Shown piece by piece: positions 7,109 to 12,746 of a stretch of 13,256 bases of DNA. The notes beneath the pieces are model-generated. The model saw only the letters and a program-made list of their open reading frames with translations. It made no database searches and was not told the origin of the DNA. Position numbers and translations under genes: made by a program. Numbering within the stretch: the first letter of the stretch is position 1; each line of letters opens with the position of its first letter. This stretch comes from Clostridia bacterium (GTDB lineage Bacteria; Bacillota; Clostridia; Oscillospirales; CAG-272): assembly GCA_017960705.1 (NCBI GenBank), contig JAGCYR010000001.1, positions 1 through 13,256 on the forward strand, given 5' to 3'.

Positions 7109-7794
7109 TTCTTGTCCTCCCCGTTCAGGTTGGCGCGGTAGCCCAGCCCCCGGATGGTCACGATCTCAAAGTCGCGGCAGTCGGGGAAACGGTCGCGCAG
7201 CCGCTTGATATGCACGTCGACGGTGCGCTCGTCGGTGTCCGATTCCATTCCCCAGAGTTCGTCCATCAGCTGTCGGCGGGTGAAGATCTTGCCGGGGTAG
7301 GAGAGCAGTTTGAAGAGAAGCAGGAACTCTTTTTGGGGCAGGATCTGTTCGCCCCCGCCGGATTCGCTGACCGAAAGCGCGTCGTAGTTCAAGGCGTACC
7401 GCCCGACCGTCAGCCGCCGCTCGGTCGCGATCTTCGCCCGCCGCAGCAGCGCGGAGACCCGGAGCAAAAGTTCCTCCTCGTCGATGGGTTTTACCATATA
7501 GTCGTCCGCCCCGGCGGAGAACGCCTGCCGCTTGTCCGAGAGCGAACCCTTCGCCGTGGTCATCAGGATCGGGGTCTCGTAGCGGCTGCCCCGGACGGTG
7601 CGGATGAACTCGAACCCGTCCATCCCCGGCATCATGACGTCCAAAAGGAACAGATCGACGTGATAGCGGTCCATCAGCTCGAGCGCCTCCGCCGCGTCGG
7701 ACGCGGGGATGGGATCGTAGCCGCCGCGGCGCAGCACCTGACACGTCAGGCGTCTCGTCACCGCGTCGTCCTCAACGACCATAACGGCAAACAT
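7105..7794 (-). CDS. OmpR/PhoB-type response regulator
   Basis: A 229-residue two-domain regulator and DNA-binding transcription factor. The receiver domain (1-118) has acidic pair D9/D10 (VVEDDAV), phospho-acceptor D52 (LDVMMPGMDG), T80 (LMTTAKG) and K102 (MVKPID). The C-terminal winged helix (about 127-224) ends with the typical RTVDVHIKRLRDRF and IVTIRGLGYRAN. The frame is open 25 codons further upstream, but AAAGGAGGA sits just before 7794 and the upstream residues do not fit a receiver, so 7794 is the start. It forms an operon with the downstream kinase (four-base overlap). No convincing promoter was found on this strand in 7795-7950; an inverted repeat at 7840-7860 is a possible operator. 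Confidence 0.96.
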   Translation of the reverse strand: MFAVMVVEDDAVTRRLTCQVLRRGGYDPIPASDAAEALELMDRYHVDLFLLDVMMPGMDGFEFIRTVRGSRYETPILMTTAKGSLSDKRQAFSAGADDYMVKPIDEEELLLRVSALLRRAKIATERRLTVGRYALNYDALSVSESGGGEQILPQKEFLLLFKLLSYPGKIFTRRQLMDELWGMESDTDERTVDVHIKRLRDRFPDCRDFEIVTIRGLGYRANLNGEDKK

Positions 7795-7839
7795 CGGTCT
7801 TCCTCCTTTTTCGGTCGGTTTTATTGGCAAGTTTGGCGA

Positions 7840-7860
7840 CGTTCGCATAGAATACGAACG
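7840..7860. promoter_or_regulatory. Candidate operator: imperfect 21-base palindrome
   Basis: CGTTCGCAT-AGA-ATACGAACG. Eight of ten positions in each half are symmetric. It lies about 50 bases upstream of the response-regulator start and overlaps a weak plus-strand promoter-like pair (TTGGCA 7824-7829, 18 bases, TAGAAT 7848-7853). It could be a binding site for this or another regulator. It is not a Bacillota LexA box, in which the half-sites have the opposite order (CGAAC then GTTCG). Confidence 0.35.
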
Positions 7861-7900
7861 GAAAATCAAACGACTTCCACAAATCGTTAATAAAGAATTC

Positions 7901-7929
7901 TTGATGCGTTCACACTCAAGTCATATATT
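7901..7929 (+). promoter_or_regulatory. Promoter for the small protein gene
   Basis: TTGATG (7901-7906), 17-base spacer, TATATT (7924-7929). An extended -10 like TGCTACAAT (7932-7940) lies just downstream as an alternative. The leader contains a foldable segment (7951-7980: CCGT with ACGG outside, CGGGGCG with CGCTCCG inside) just before the AAGGAG ribosome binding site. Confidence 0.6.
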
Positions 7930-7997
7930 ACTGCTACAATTCGTCCTATCCCGTGCGGGGCGCAACGCTCCGAGGGACGGAAGGAGAATCTCTCGCT

Positions 7998-8336
7998 ATG
8001 GAAATGATCGGTCAGACCGTAAAGCATAAAACGCTCGGTGAAGGCACGGTCGAAGCGGCGAACGGCAAGTATCTGTCGATCCGCTTCGGATGCGGGCTCA
8101 AAACCTTCGTGTACCCCGACACCTTCGGAAAGTTTCTTACCGCCGTCGATCCGGCGTTCGCCAAACAGGTCGAAAACGACCTTGCCGCGGGCAGGAGCGA
8201 AAAGGAGAAAACCGAGGCGCTCCGCCGTGAAGAAGCCAAGTGCTTTCGGAGCGGCATCGTGATCCCCGGCCGCGCCGCGCAGCCCGAGGACGACGGGCAG
8301 AGCGTGTACGTAAAAGACGACGGCGAAGATTTATGA
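7998..8336 (+). CDS. Small protein of unknown function with an SH3-like N-terminal domain
   Basis: A 112-residue cytoplasmic protein with no signal or membrane segment. The first 50 residues (IGQTVKHKTLGEGTVEAANGKYLSIRFGCGLKTFVYPDTFGKFL) follow the pattern 'H-x-x-x-G-x-G-x-V ... I-x-V-x-F-x-x-G-x-K-x-F-x-Y-P-x-x-F', seen in many Clostridia proteins as a small beta-barrel reminiscent of CarD-like or SH3/Tudor folds. The middle (52-85) is a charged predicted helix (AFAKQVENDLAAGRSEKEKTEALRREEAK), and the C-terminus is acidic. Cys32 and Cys86 are the only cysteines, too few for a zinc finger. It starts at 7998 with AAGGAG 11 bases upstream; the frame is open a little further left but the ribosome site favours this ATG. 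It has its own promoter and terminator, so it is monocistronic. The function is not known. Confidence 0.8.
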   Translation: MEMIGQTVKHKTLGEGTVEAANGKYLSIRFGCGLKTFVYPDTFGKFLTAVDPAFAKQVENDLAAGRSEKEKTEALRREEAKCFRSGIVIPGRAAQPEDDGQSVYVKDDGEDL

Positions 8337-8341
8337 TCCCG

Positions 8342-8376
8342 TATCGCCTCACCGCAGGGTGGGGCGATAATTTTTT
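8342..8376 (+). terminator. Intrinsic terminator after the small protein gene
   Basis: A 12-bp stem (8342-8353 with 8358-8369, one G-U pair) on a four-base loop, followed by six T at 8371-8376, six bases after the stop codon. Confidence 0.9.
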
Positions 8377-8435
8377 GGCGCCCCGTTTTTGACGGTTTTA
8401 TTTTACCACGGCGGGCGAAAAAAATCAAGTTCCGG

Positions 8436-8464
8436 TGGACAATTCGGGAAATCTGTGCTACAAT
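8436..8464 (+). promoter_or_regulatory. Promoter of the HAD-GNAT-rqcH-mnmM operon
   Basis: TGGACA (8436-8441), 17-base spacer, TACAAT (8459-8464), with TG two bases before the -10 (TGTGCTACAAT region). Start of transcription near 8471, leaving a leader of about 20 bases before 8491. Confidence 0.75.
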
Positions 8465-8490
8465 AGACAAAAACGGAAAGGGGAGACGGT

Positions 8491-9150
8491 ATGGGCGTTC
8501 TCGGACGTTACGATACGCTGGTCTGGGACTTCAACGGCACGCTGCTCGACGACGTGGATCTCGGGATCGAGTGCGCAAACGAGATGCTCTCCCGGCGGGG
8601 GCTTCCCGTCATCCCCGACCGCAAACGGTACTTCGAGCTTTTCGGCTTTCCGATCGAGGATTATTACCGCCGACTGGGCTTCGATTTTTCGCGCGAGCCC
8701 TACGAGGTCCTGGCGCACGAATGGATCGCCGAATACCGCTCCCGCGAACGGAACGTGCCGCTGCGCGAGGGGGCTGAGGCTCTTCTCTTTGCCGTTCGGA
8801 CGGCGGGGGTAAGACAGGCGGTGCTCTCCGCGACCGAATCGAAGATGCTGAAGGAGCAGCTCGCCGATCTCGGGATCCTCGGCTATTTCGACGAGGTGGT
8901 CGGACGGGGGGATATCTACGCGCCCGACAAGACCGGGCTCGCCCGCCGCTGGGCGGAGGAGAAAAAACCGGGGCGCTGTCTTCTTATCGGGGACACCGAG
9001 CACGATCTCGCCTGCGCCGTCGCGGCGGGATTCGACTGCCTGCTCGTGCGGGGCGGGCATACCGCGGACGCGGACCTTGACGCGCTCGGCTGTCCGGTGT
9101 ACGACGACCTGTACGCGGTGAAGGAGGTGCTGTTCGGTGCTGAATCTTGA
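8491..9150 (+). CDS. HAD-superfamily phosphatase (phosphoglycolate phosphatase-like)
   Basis: A 219-residue HAD hydrolase with an alpha-helical cap. Motif I is WDFNGTLLDD (D13 nucleophile, N15), motif II LSAT (112-115), motif III lysine K147 (PDKTGL), motif IV GDTEHD (168-172). Motifs II, III and IV are intact. At the general acid/base position of motif I, where the family normally has a second Asp (DxDGT), this protein has Asn. The overall layout resembles Gph/PGMB-type phosphatases of small phosphorylated metabolites; the substrate is not inferable. The start is supported by GAAAGGGGAG and the promoter just upstream. It is the first gene of a four-gene operon, and its last codons contain the ribosome binding site of the next gene, which overlaps it by 14 bases. 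Confidence 0.9.
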   Translation: MGVLGRYDTLVWDFNGTLLDDVDLGIECANEMLSRRGLPVIPDRKRYFELFGFPIEDYYRRLGFDFSREPYEVLAHEWIAEYRSRERNVPLREGAEALLFAVRTAGVRQAVLSATESKMLKEQLADLGILGYFDEVVGRGDIYAPDKTGLARRWAEEKKPGRCLLIGDTEHDLACAVAAGFDCLLVRGGHTADADLDALGCPVYDDLYAVKEVLFGAES

Positions 9151-9832
9151 CCGCGAGGGCGAAGAATTCGTCTTTGAAAACGAGTGGGATATCCTGATCC
9201 CCGTCGAACTCTGTAAGACCCCCGAAGCGGGATTGGTCGTGACCGTGATCCCGCGGCTGAAAAAGCTGGGGCAACGGTTCTTGAAAGAATTCGCCGACCG
9301 CCCGTTTGCAAAAGAAGCTCTGGAATGGCTCCGTTCGGAGATCGCTTCGGTGAGCGCGGATTGGGGCTATCCCGTCGACCGTCATTCGGTGCGGCACTGT
9401 CGGATCTTCCGCTTCCCCAAAGGGGAAAAGGCAAGGGAAACCCTCCCCGGCGGGCGCGTGCTGACCGAAGCCGACGAAGAGATCAACGAAACCACTTTTG
9501 ATATCTCGGAGAGCGTTGCCGACGGGCGGCTCTGCTTCGGGCAGGAGGACGGCGGGAAGATCGTGTCGGTCGCCGTGACCCACGCCTCGCCCGACGAGAG
9601 AGAACCCGGCGGGACGCTCGAGATCGGTGTCGAGACCATCCCCCGGGCGCGGCGGCGCGGGTACGCCGTCTCGTGCCTTGCGGGGCTGACCAAAATGATC
9701 CTCGACAGCGGATTGATCCCCGAATACCGCTGTACCTGTTCCAACGCGGCGTCGGCAAAGGTCGCGCGGGCGGCGGGGTACCGGCAGATCGGGGAGGCGT
9801 GCTCGTTCGTTCTGCGGAGAGCGGGACGGTAA
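9137..9832 (+). CDS. GNAT-family N-acetyltransferase
   Basis: A 231-residue protein starting with GTG. A perfect AAGGAGG at 9121-9127, inside the last codons of the HAD gene, sits nine bases before it, so translation is coupled. The C-terminal third is a GNAT fold: LEIGVETIPRARRRGYA (161-177) carries the acetyl-CoA pyrophosphate-binding R/Q-x-x-G-x-A type loop, and YRCTCSNAASAKVARAAGYR (197-216) is the last helix and strand region, with the 'C-x-N-x-x-S-x-x-x-A-x-x-x-G-(F/Y)' pattern of PF12746-like acetyltransferases. The N-terminal 120 residues belong to the same family type (a helical start and FRFPKGEKAR) but contain no familiar catalytic motif. The acceptor is unknown. Small molecules, antibiotics or protein N-termini are all possible. 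Confidence 0.82.
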   Translation: MLNLDREGEEFVFENEWDILIPVELCKTPEAGLVVTVIPRLKKLGQRFLKEFADRPFAKEALEWLRSEIASVSADWGYPVDRHSVRHCRIFRFPKGEKARETLPGGRVLTEADEEINETTFDISESVADGRLCFGQEDGGKIVSVAVTHASPDEREPGGTLEIGVETIPRARRRGYAVSCLAGLTKMILDSGLIPEYRCTCSNAASAKVARAAGYRQIGEACSFVLRRAGR

Positions 9833-9871
9833 GCAAAGAAATCTTTACAAACAGGGAAGGAGGGGAACGGT

Positions 9872-11629
9872 ATGGCGTACGACGCGGGGATGCTCCGCGC
9901 GGTGCTCGGCGAGATCAACCGGGAGACCGGCGAGGGCGCGAAGCTCGAAAAGATCTATCAGCCGGCGCGCGACGAAGTGACGCTGACCCTCCGGATGGGT
10001 AAAAATATCCGGCGGCTGGTCATCAACGCCGGGACGTCCTCTCCCAGAGTGTGCCTCTCGGATCTCTCCCGCGAGAATCCGACGGTCGCGCCCATGTTCT
10101 GCATGTTGCTCCGCAAGCATCTTGCCGGCGCGCGGCTGCTCCGCTGCGAGCAGATCGGCTTCGAGCGGGCGGCGCGGTTCGTGTTTGCGGGCTACGACGA
10201 GATGGGCTACGCGACCGAAAAAACGCTAATCGCCGAGGTGATGGGGAAGTACAGCAACCTGATGCTCCTCGACGCAAACGATAAGATCGCGGCGGTACTG
10301 CGTCCGGTCGATTTCACCACCAGCCGGCTGCGGCAGGTATTGCCCGGGATGACCTACGAACTGCCCCCTCCGCAGGACAAGGCGTCCCCGATTGGGGAGA
10401 CGAGGGAGGGGTTTTTCGCTAAATACGGGGCGTATCCCCCGGAACTGCCGCTTGATAAGTTCATCCTATCCACCTATCTCGGTACGTCGAGACAGGTCGC
10501 GCAGGAGATCGCGTACCTTGCCGGGGGTCCCGACGCGCTCTGCCGGGACGTGTCCGCGGATAAGGTGTGGGCGGTCTTCTCCAAGTGGTTTGCCGACCTT
10601 GACGCGGGGCGGGTGACCCCGACGCTGGTGCTTTCCCCCGACGGGACGCCCGCGGACTTTTCCTACGCTCCCGAGACCTATCGCGGGGCGGGGTATCAAA
10701 ACAAGGTCTATCCCGATTTCGCGGGGTTGTTCGACGCGTTCTTTGCCGAGCGCGACCGGATCGAGCGCACGCGCCAGCGGGCGCAGGACCTGATCCGTCT
10801 GCTCTCGGCGGCGAAGGGGCGGCTCTCGCGGAAGCTCGACGCGCAGACCGCGGAGCTTGCCGACACGGCGAAGGGCGAGGAGTACCGCCGGACGGGAGAT
10901 CTGATCATTGCGAATCTCTACCGTTTGCGCCGCGGGGATCGGATCGTGTCGCTGATCGATTACGCGCTCGACCCGCCCGCCGAGGTGACGGTCGAACTCG
11001 ACCCGCGGCTCTCGCCCTCGGACAACGCGGAGCGGTTCTACAAGCACTACCGCAAGGCGAAGACGGCGAAGGCGGTGCTCTCCGAACAGATCGCGCGCTG
11101 CCGCGAGGAGATCGAGTATCTCGAATCGGTGGAGAGTTTCCTTGACCGCGCGGAGACAGAGCAGGATCTTGCCGACATCCGCGACGAGCTCTACCGCGCC
11201 GGGTACGCGTCAAGGATGAAGAACTACGCGCCCCAAAAGCAGAACAAGCCCTCTCGCCCCACCGAGACGGTGACGCCGGGCGGGTATCGGGTCTTGATCG
11301 GGCGCAACAATCTGCAGAACGACCGTCTCACGTTTAAGGTCGCCGCCCGCAACGATCTCTGGTTCCACGCGAAGGGGGTGCCGGGGTCGCACGTGATCCT
11401 GCTCTGCGACGGGGCGGAGCCGTCCGCCGAGGATTACACCTTTGCGGCGTCGCTCGCGGCGGGCTACTCGAAGGCAAACGCCGCCGGGGGCGCGACGGTG
11501 CCGGTGGACTATACCCGCGTATGCAACGTGAAGAAGCCCGCGGGGGCGCGGCCGGGGTTCGTGATCTATAAGACAAACTATACGGCGTACGTTCTGCCGG
11601 AGAGGATCGGGGAATGGCAAAAGGACTGA
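9872..11629 (+). CDS. rqcH: RqcH, ribosome-associated quality control NFACT protein
   Basis: A 585-residue NFACT protein (older name: fibronectin-binding protein A-like). RqcH binds 50S subunits that carry stalled peptidyl-tRNA and recruits tRNA-Ala to add alanine tails. Order: NFACT-N (1 to about 290, with KTLIAEVMGKYSNLMLLD at 117-134 and LPGMTYELPPPQDK at 157-170), helix-hairpin-helix and long coiled-coil arms (about 292-332 and 386-445), and NFACT-R (about 471-575, with NDLWFHAKGVPGSHVIL at 494-510). Length is normal. At the position of the functionally required D97-R98 pair of the Bacillus and Staphylococcus proteins this one has E98-R99. The start has GGAAGGAGG upstream. It is 39 bases after the GNAT gene, and its end overlaps mnmM by 16 bases. 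Confidence 0.96.
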   Translation: MAYDAGMLRAVLGEINRETGEGAKLEKIYQPARDEVTLTLRMGKNIRRLVINAGTSSPRVCLSDLSRENPTVAPMFCMLLRKHLAGARLLRCEQIGFERAARFVFAGYDEMGYATEKTLIAEVMGKYSNLMLLDANDKIAAVLRPVDFTTSRLRQVLPGMTYELPPPQDKASPIGETREGFFAKYGAYPPELPLDKFILSTYLGTSRQVAQEIAYLAGGPDALCRDVSADKVWAVFSKWFADLDAGRVTPTLVLSPDGTPADFSYAPETYRGAGYQNKVYPDFAGLFDAFFAERDRIERTRQRAQDLIRLLSAAKGRLSRKLDAQTAELADTAKGEEYRRTGDLIIANLYRLRRGDRIVSLIDYALDPPAEVTVELDPRLSPSDNAERFYKHYRKAKTAKAVLSEQIARCREEIEYLESVESFLDRAETEQDLADIRDELYRAGYASRMKNYAPQKQNKPSRPTETVTPGGYRVLIGRNNLQNDRLTFKVAARNDLWFHAKGVPGSHVILLCDGAEPSAEDYTFAASLAAGYSKANAAGGATVPVDYTRVCNVKKPAGARPGFVIYKTNYTAYVLPERIGEWQKD

Positions 11630-12189
11630 ACAATATGGTGGATCTGCTCGAACTGCAGAAGCGCTTTATCCTCGCGCATCTGCGTTCGGGGGACGTGGCG
11701 GTCGACTGCACGATGGGGAACGGGAACGATACCGCGTTCCTCTCCGAGTCGGTCGGTCCCGAAGGGAAGGTCTACGCCTTCGATATCCAGGAGGCGGCGC
11801 TCGACTCGACCCGCGCGCACCTGCAGGCGCTCGGCTGCCCCGAGAACTACACGCTGATCCACGCGTCGCACCACCGCATCCTCGAATTCGTAAAGGAAGC
11901 CCCGAAAGCGGTGATGTTCAATCTCGGGTACCTGCCGGGGAGCGGAAAGAAGCAGGTGACCACCATGCGGGAGACTACGATGGAGGCGGTCCGGGGCGCG
12001 ATCGAATTGCTCGATCACGACGGGATCCTTCTGGTCGCGATCTATCCGGGACACGAGGAGGGACGGCTCGAGGGCGAGATGCTCGGGGAGTATTTCGCGA
12101 CGCTCGACCGGCACCTGATCTGCTGTTCGTGCTTCAAGATCGTCAATTCGCCCACGTCGCCGTATTTTTACATCGTGGAGAAGAAATAA
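11614..12189 (+). CDS. mnmM: tRNA mnm5s2U34 methyltransferase, MnmM/YtqB family
   Basis: A 191-residue class I SAM methyltransferase. Family marks: AVDCTMGNGNDTAFL (29-43, SAM loop), AFDIQEAAL (55-63), ASHHRI (84-89), FNLGYLPGSGKK (102-113), TTMRETTMEA (116-125) and IYPGHEEG (143-150). These match YtqB (MnmM), which in Bacillota catalyses the last methylation of the tRNA wobble uridine modification mnm5s2U. The start is uncertain: ATG at 11614 has GAGAGG upstream and overlaps rqcH, while ATG at 11635 has AAAGGA nine bases upstream; both keep the whole domain. It is last in the HAD-GNAT-rqcH-mnmM operon, and so is coupled to a translation-quality gene. Confidence 0.92.
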   Translation: MAKGLNNMVDLLELQKRFILAHLRSGDVAVDCTMGNGNDTAFLSESVGPEGKVYAFDIQEAALDSTRAHLQALGCPENYTLIHASHHRILEFVKEAPKAVMFNLGYLPGSGKKQVTTMRETTMEAVRGAIELLDHDGILLVAIYPGHEEGRLEGEMLGEYFATLDRHLICCSCFKIVNSPTSPYFYIVEKK

Positions 12190-12197
12190 GGAACGAC

Positions 12198-12236
12198 GGG
12201 GGATGCCCTGCGGGGGACGCCCTGCGGGGGAACGGG
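12198..12236. repeat. Short tandem repeat, 14-base unit
   Basis: GGGGGATGCCCTGC (12198-12211), GGGGGACGCCCTGC (12212-12225) and a partial third unit beginning GGGGGAAC (12226). It directly follows the mnmM stop. Each unit can form a small CCC/GGG hairpin. Confidence 0.8.
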
Positions 12237-12243
12237 AGTTTTT

Positions 12244-12268
12244 CCCACTTTCTTTCGCAGAAAGTGGG
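12244..12268. repeat. Inverted repeat (10-bp hairpin) without a T-run
   Basis: CCCACTTTCT pairs with AGAAAGTGGG around a five-base loop (TTCGC). It is preceded by five T and followed by GCAAAGAACT, part of which can extend the pairing imperfectly with AGTTTTT just upstream. There is no T-run after it on either strand, so it is unlikely to be a terminator on its own. It may be an mRNA 3'-end stabiliser or part of an interspersed repeat. Confidence 0.6.
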
Positions 12269-12296
12269 GCAAAGAACTCTATAAAGAATAATAAAT

Positions 12297-12334
12297 GCAA
12301 AACGGCGAGCCCCTGCGGACTCTCGCCGTTTTGC
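12297..12334. terminator. Terminator of the rqcH-mnmM operon
   Basis: A perfect 13-bp stem (12297-12309 with 12322-12334) with a 12-base loop. The stem base is AAAA/TTTT, so it works in either direction in principle, but the T-stretch is short. The next gene on either strand is rplJ, which has its own promoter, so this most likely ends the upstream operon. Confidence 0.7.
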
Positions 12335-12375
12335 GGTTCTATAGCCGACTCTATGCGGGTCGGTTTTGCTTTTGG

Positions 12376-12490
12376 TTTATCGGCGCGCCGACCGCAGGGA
12401 GGCATATCGCGTTTCCCGAGCGGAGAGAGGGAAACATATCGCGCGAGCGCCGAAGGCGGGAGTATATCGCGCCCGAAGGGCATTTCGCAG
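12376..12490. repeat. Cluster of ATATCGCG repeats separated by small hairpins
   Basis: CATATCGCG at 12403-12411 and 12435-12443 and TATATCGCG at 12463-12471 are spaced 32 and 28 bases apart. Looser copies lie at 12376-12385 (TTTATCGGCG) and 12481-12489 (CATTTCGCA). The spacers are dyads: TTTCCC...GGGAAA after the first, CGCC-GAA-GGCG after the second, GCCC-GAA-GGGC after the third. All frames through it are open, but the peptides are low-complexity, so it is not coding. It looks like an intergenic repeat element. Confidence 0.7.
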
Positions 12491-12542
12491 CGTCCCGCGT
12501 CCCGCTTTTTTCAATTATAATAAAAATAATCCGAAAAACCTC

Positions 12543-12571
12543 TTGACAAACCCGGCGCGGTACGCTATAAT
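12543..12571 (+). promoter_or_regulatory. Perfect sigma-A promoter of the rplJ operon
   Basis: TTGACA (12543-12548), 17-base spacer, TATAAT (12566-12571): both hexamers are perfect consensus, as expected for a ribosomal-protein operon. An AT-rich stretch (12511-12535) lies directly upstream and resembles an UP element. Transcription should start near 12578. Confidence 0.92.
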
Positions 12572-12575
12572 AATG

Positions 12576-12640
12576 CCCGTTCCTAAGACAGCAGGTTACA
12601 GTAAAAGCGAAAGCCACCCTGCCGAGGAGAGAAGAATTGA
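12576..12640 (+). ncRNA. Ribosomal protein L10 leader (autoregulatory RNA)
   Basis: The L10 leader family (RF00557) is recognised by TCCTAAGACAGCAGG pairing with CCTGCCGAGGA. TCCT (12581-12584) pairs with AGGA (12625-12628) and GCAGG (12591-12595) pairs with CCTGC (12618-12622); the unpaired AAGACA/CG between them fits the kink-turn-like internal loop. A GAAA tetraloop hairpin (GC-GAAA-GC, 12607-12614) caps the inner arm. Free L10 (or L10-L12) binds here and lowers expression of rplJ-rplL. The terminator at 12671-12702 is the likely output. Confidence 0.85.
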
Positions 12641-12670
12641 CCTATTGAAAACTTTGTTTTCGGTGATTCG

Positions 12671-12702
12671 TCCTTTCCCGTCTTGTGGGGAAAGGATTTT
12701 TT
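12671..12702 (+). terminator. Attenuator terminator in the rplJ leader
   Basis: A 9-bp stem TCCTTTCCC (12671-12679) with GGGAAAGGA (12688-12696), an eight-base loop, then six T (12697-12702), one C and four T. It stands between the L10 leader and the rplJ start, in line with L10-controlled attenuation. A second small hairpin (GAAAAC 12647-12652 with GTTTTC 12656-12661) lies between the leader and the terminator. Confidence 0.88.
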
Positions 12703-12746
12703 CTTTTCTTCCCTCTTAGCGAATAATCCATACGGAGGTGAACTCA

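Noticed and set aside
7840..7860. LexA (SOS) box
   Set aside because: The half-site order is GTTCG...CGAAC, the reverse of the Bacillota box CGAAC-n4-GTTCG.
7795..7900. Promoter for the two-component operon
   Set aside because: TATTCT and other -10-like sites on the minus strand have no acceptable -35 at 16-18 bases.
8352..8359. Recurring CCGCAGGG/CCCTGCGG 8-mer in intergenic DNA (also near 12206, 12221, 12311, 12392)
   Set aside because: The same 8-mer also occurs as ordinary Ala-Gly codons inside rplJ, so it probably reflects base composition.
11578..12483. Minus-strand open frame opposite mnmM and into the repeat region
   Set aside because: Shadow of mnmM joined to repeat-derived sequence; no ribosome site or domain.
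12203..12520. Plus-strand open frame through the intergenic repeats
   Set aside because: Its peptide derives from the repeat units and hairpins; other frames are equally open, and it lacks a ribosome binding site.
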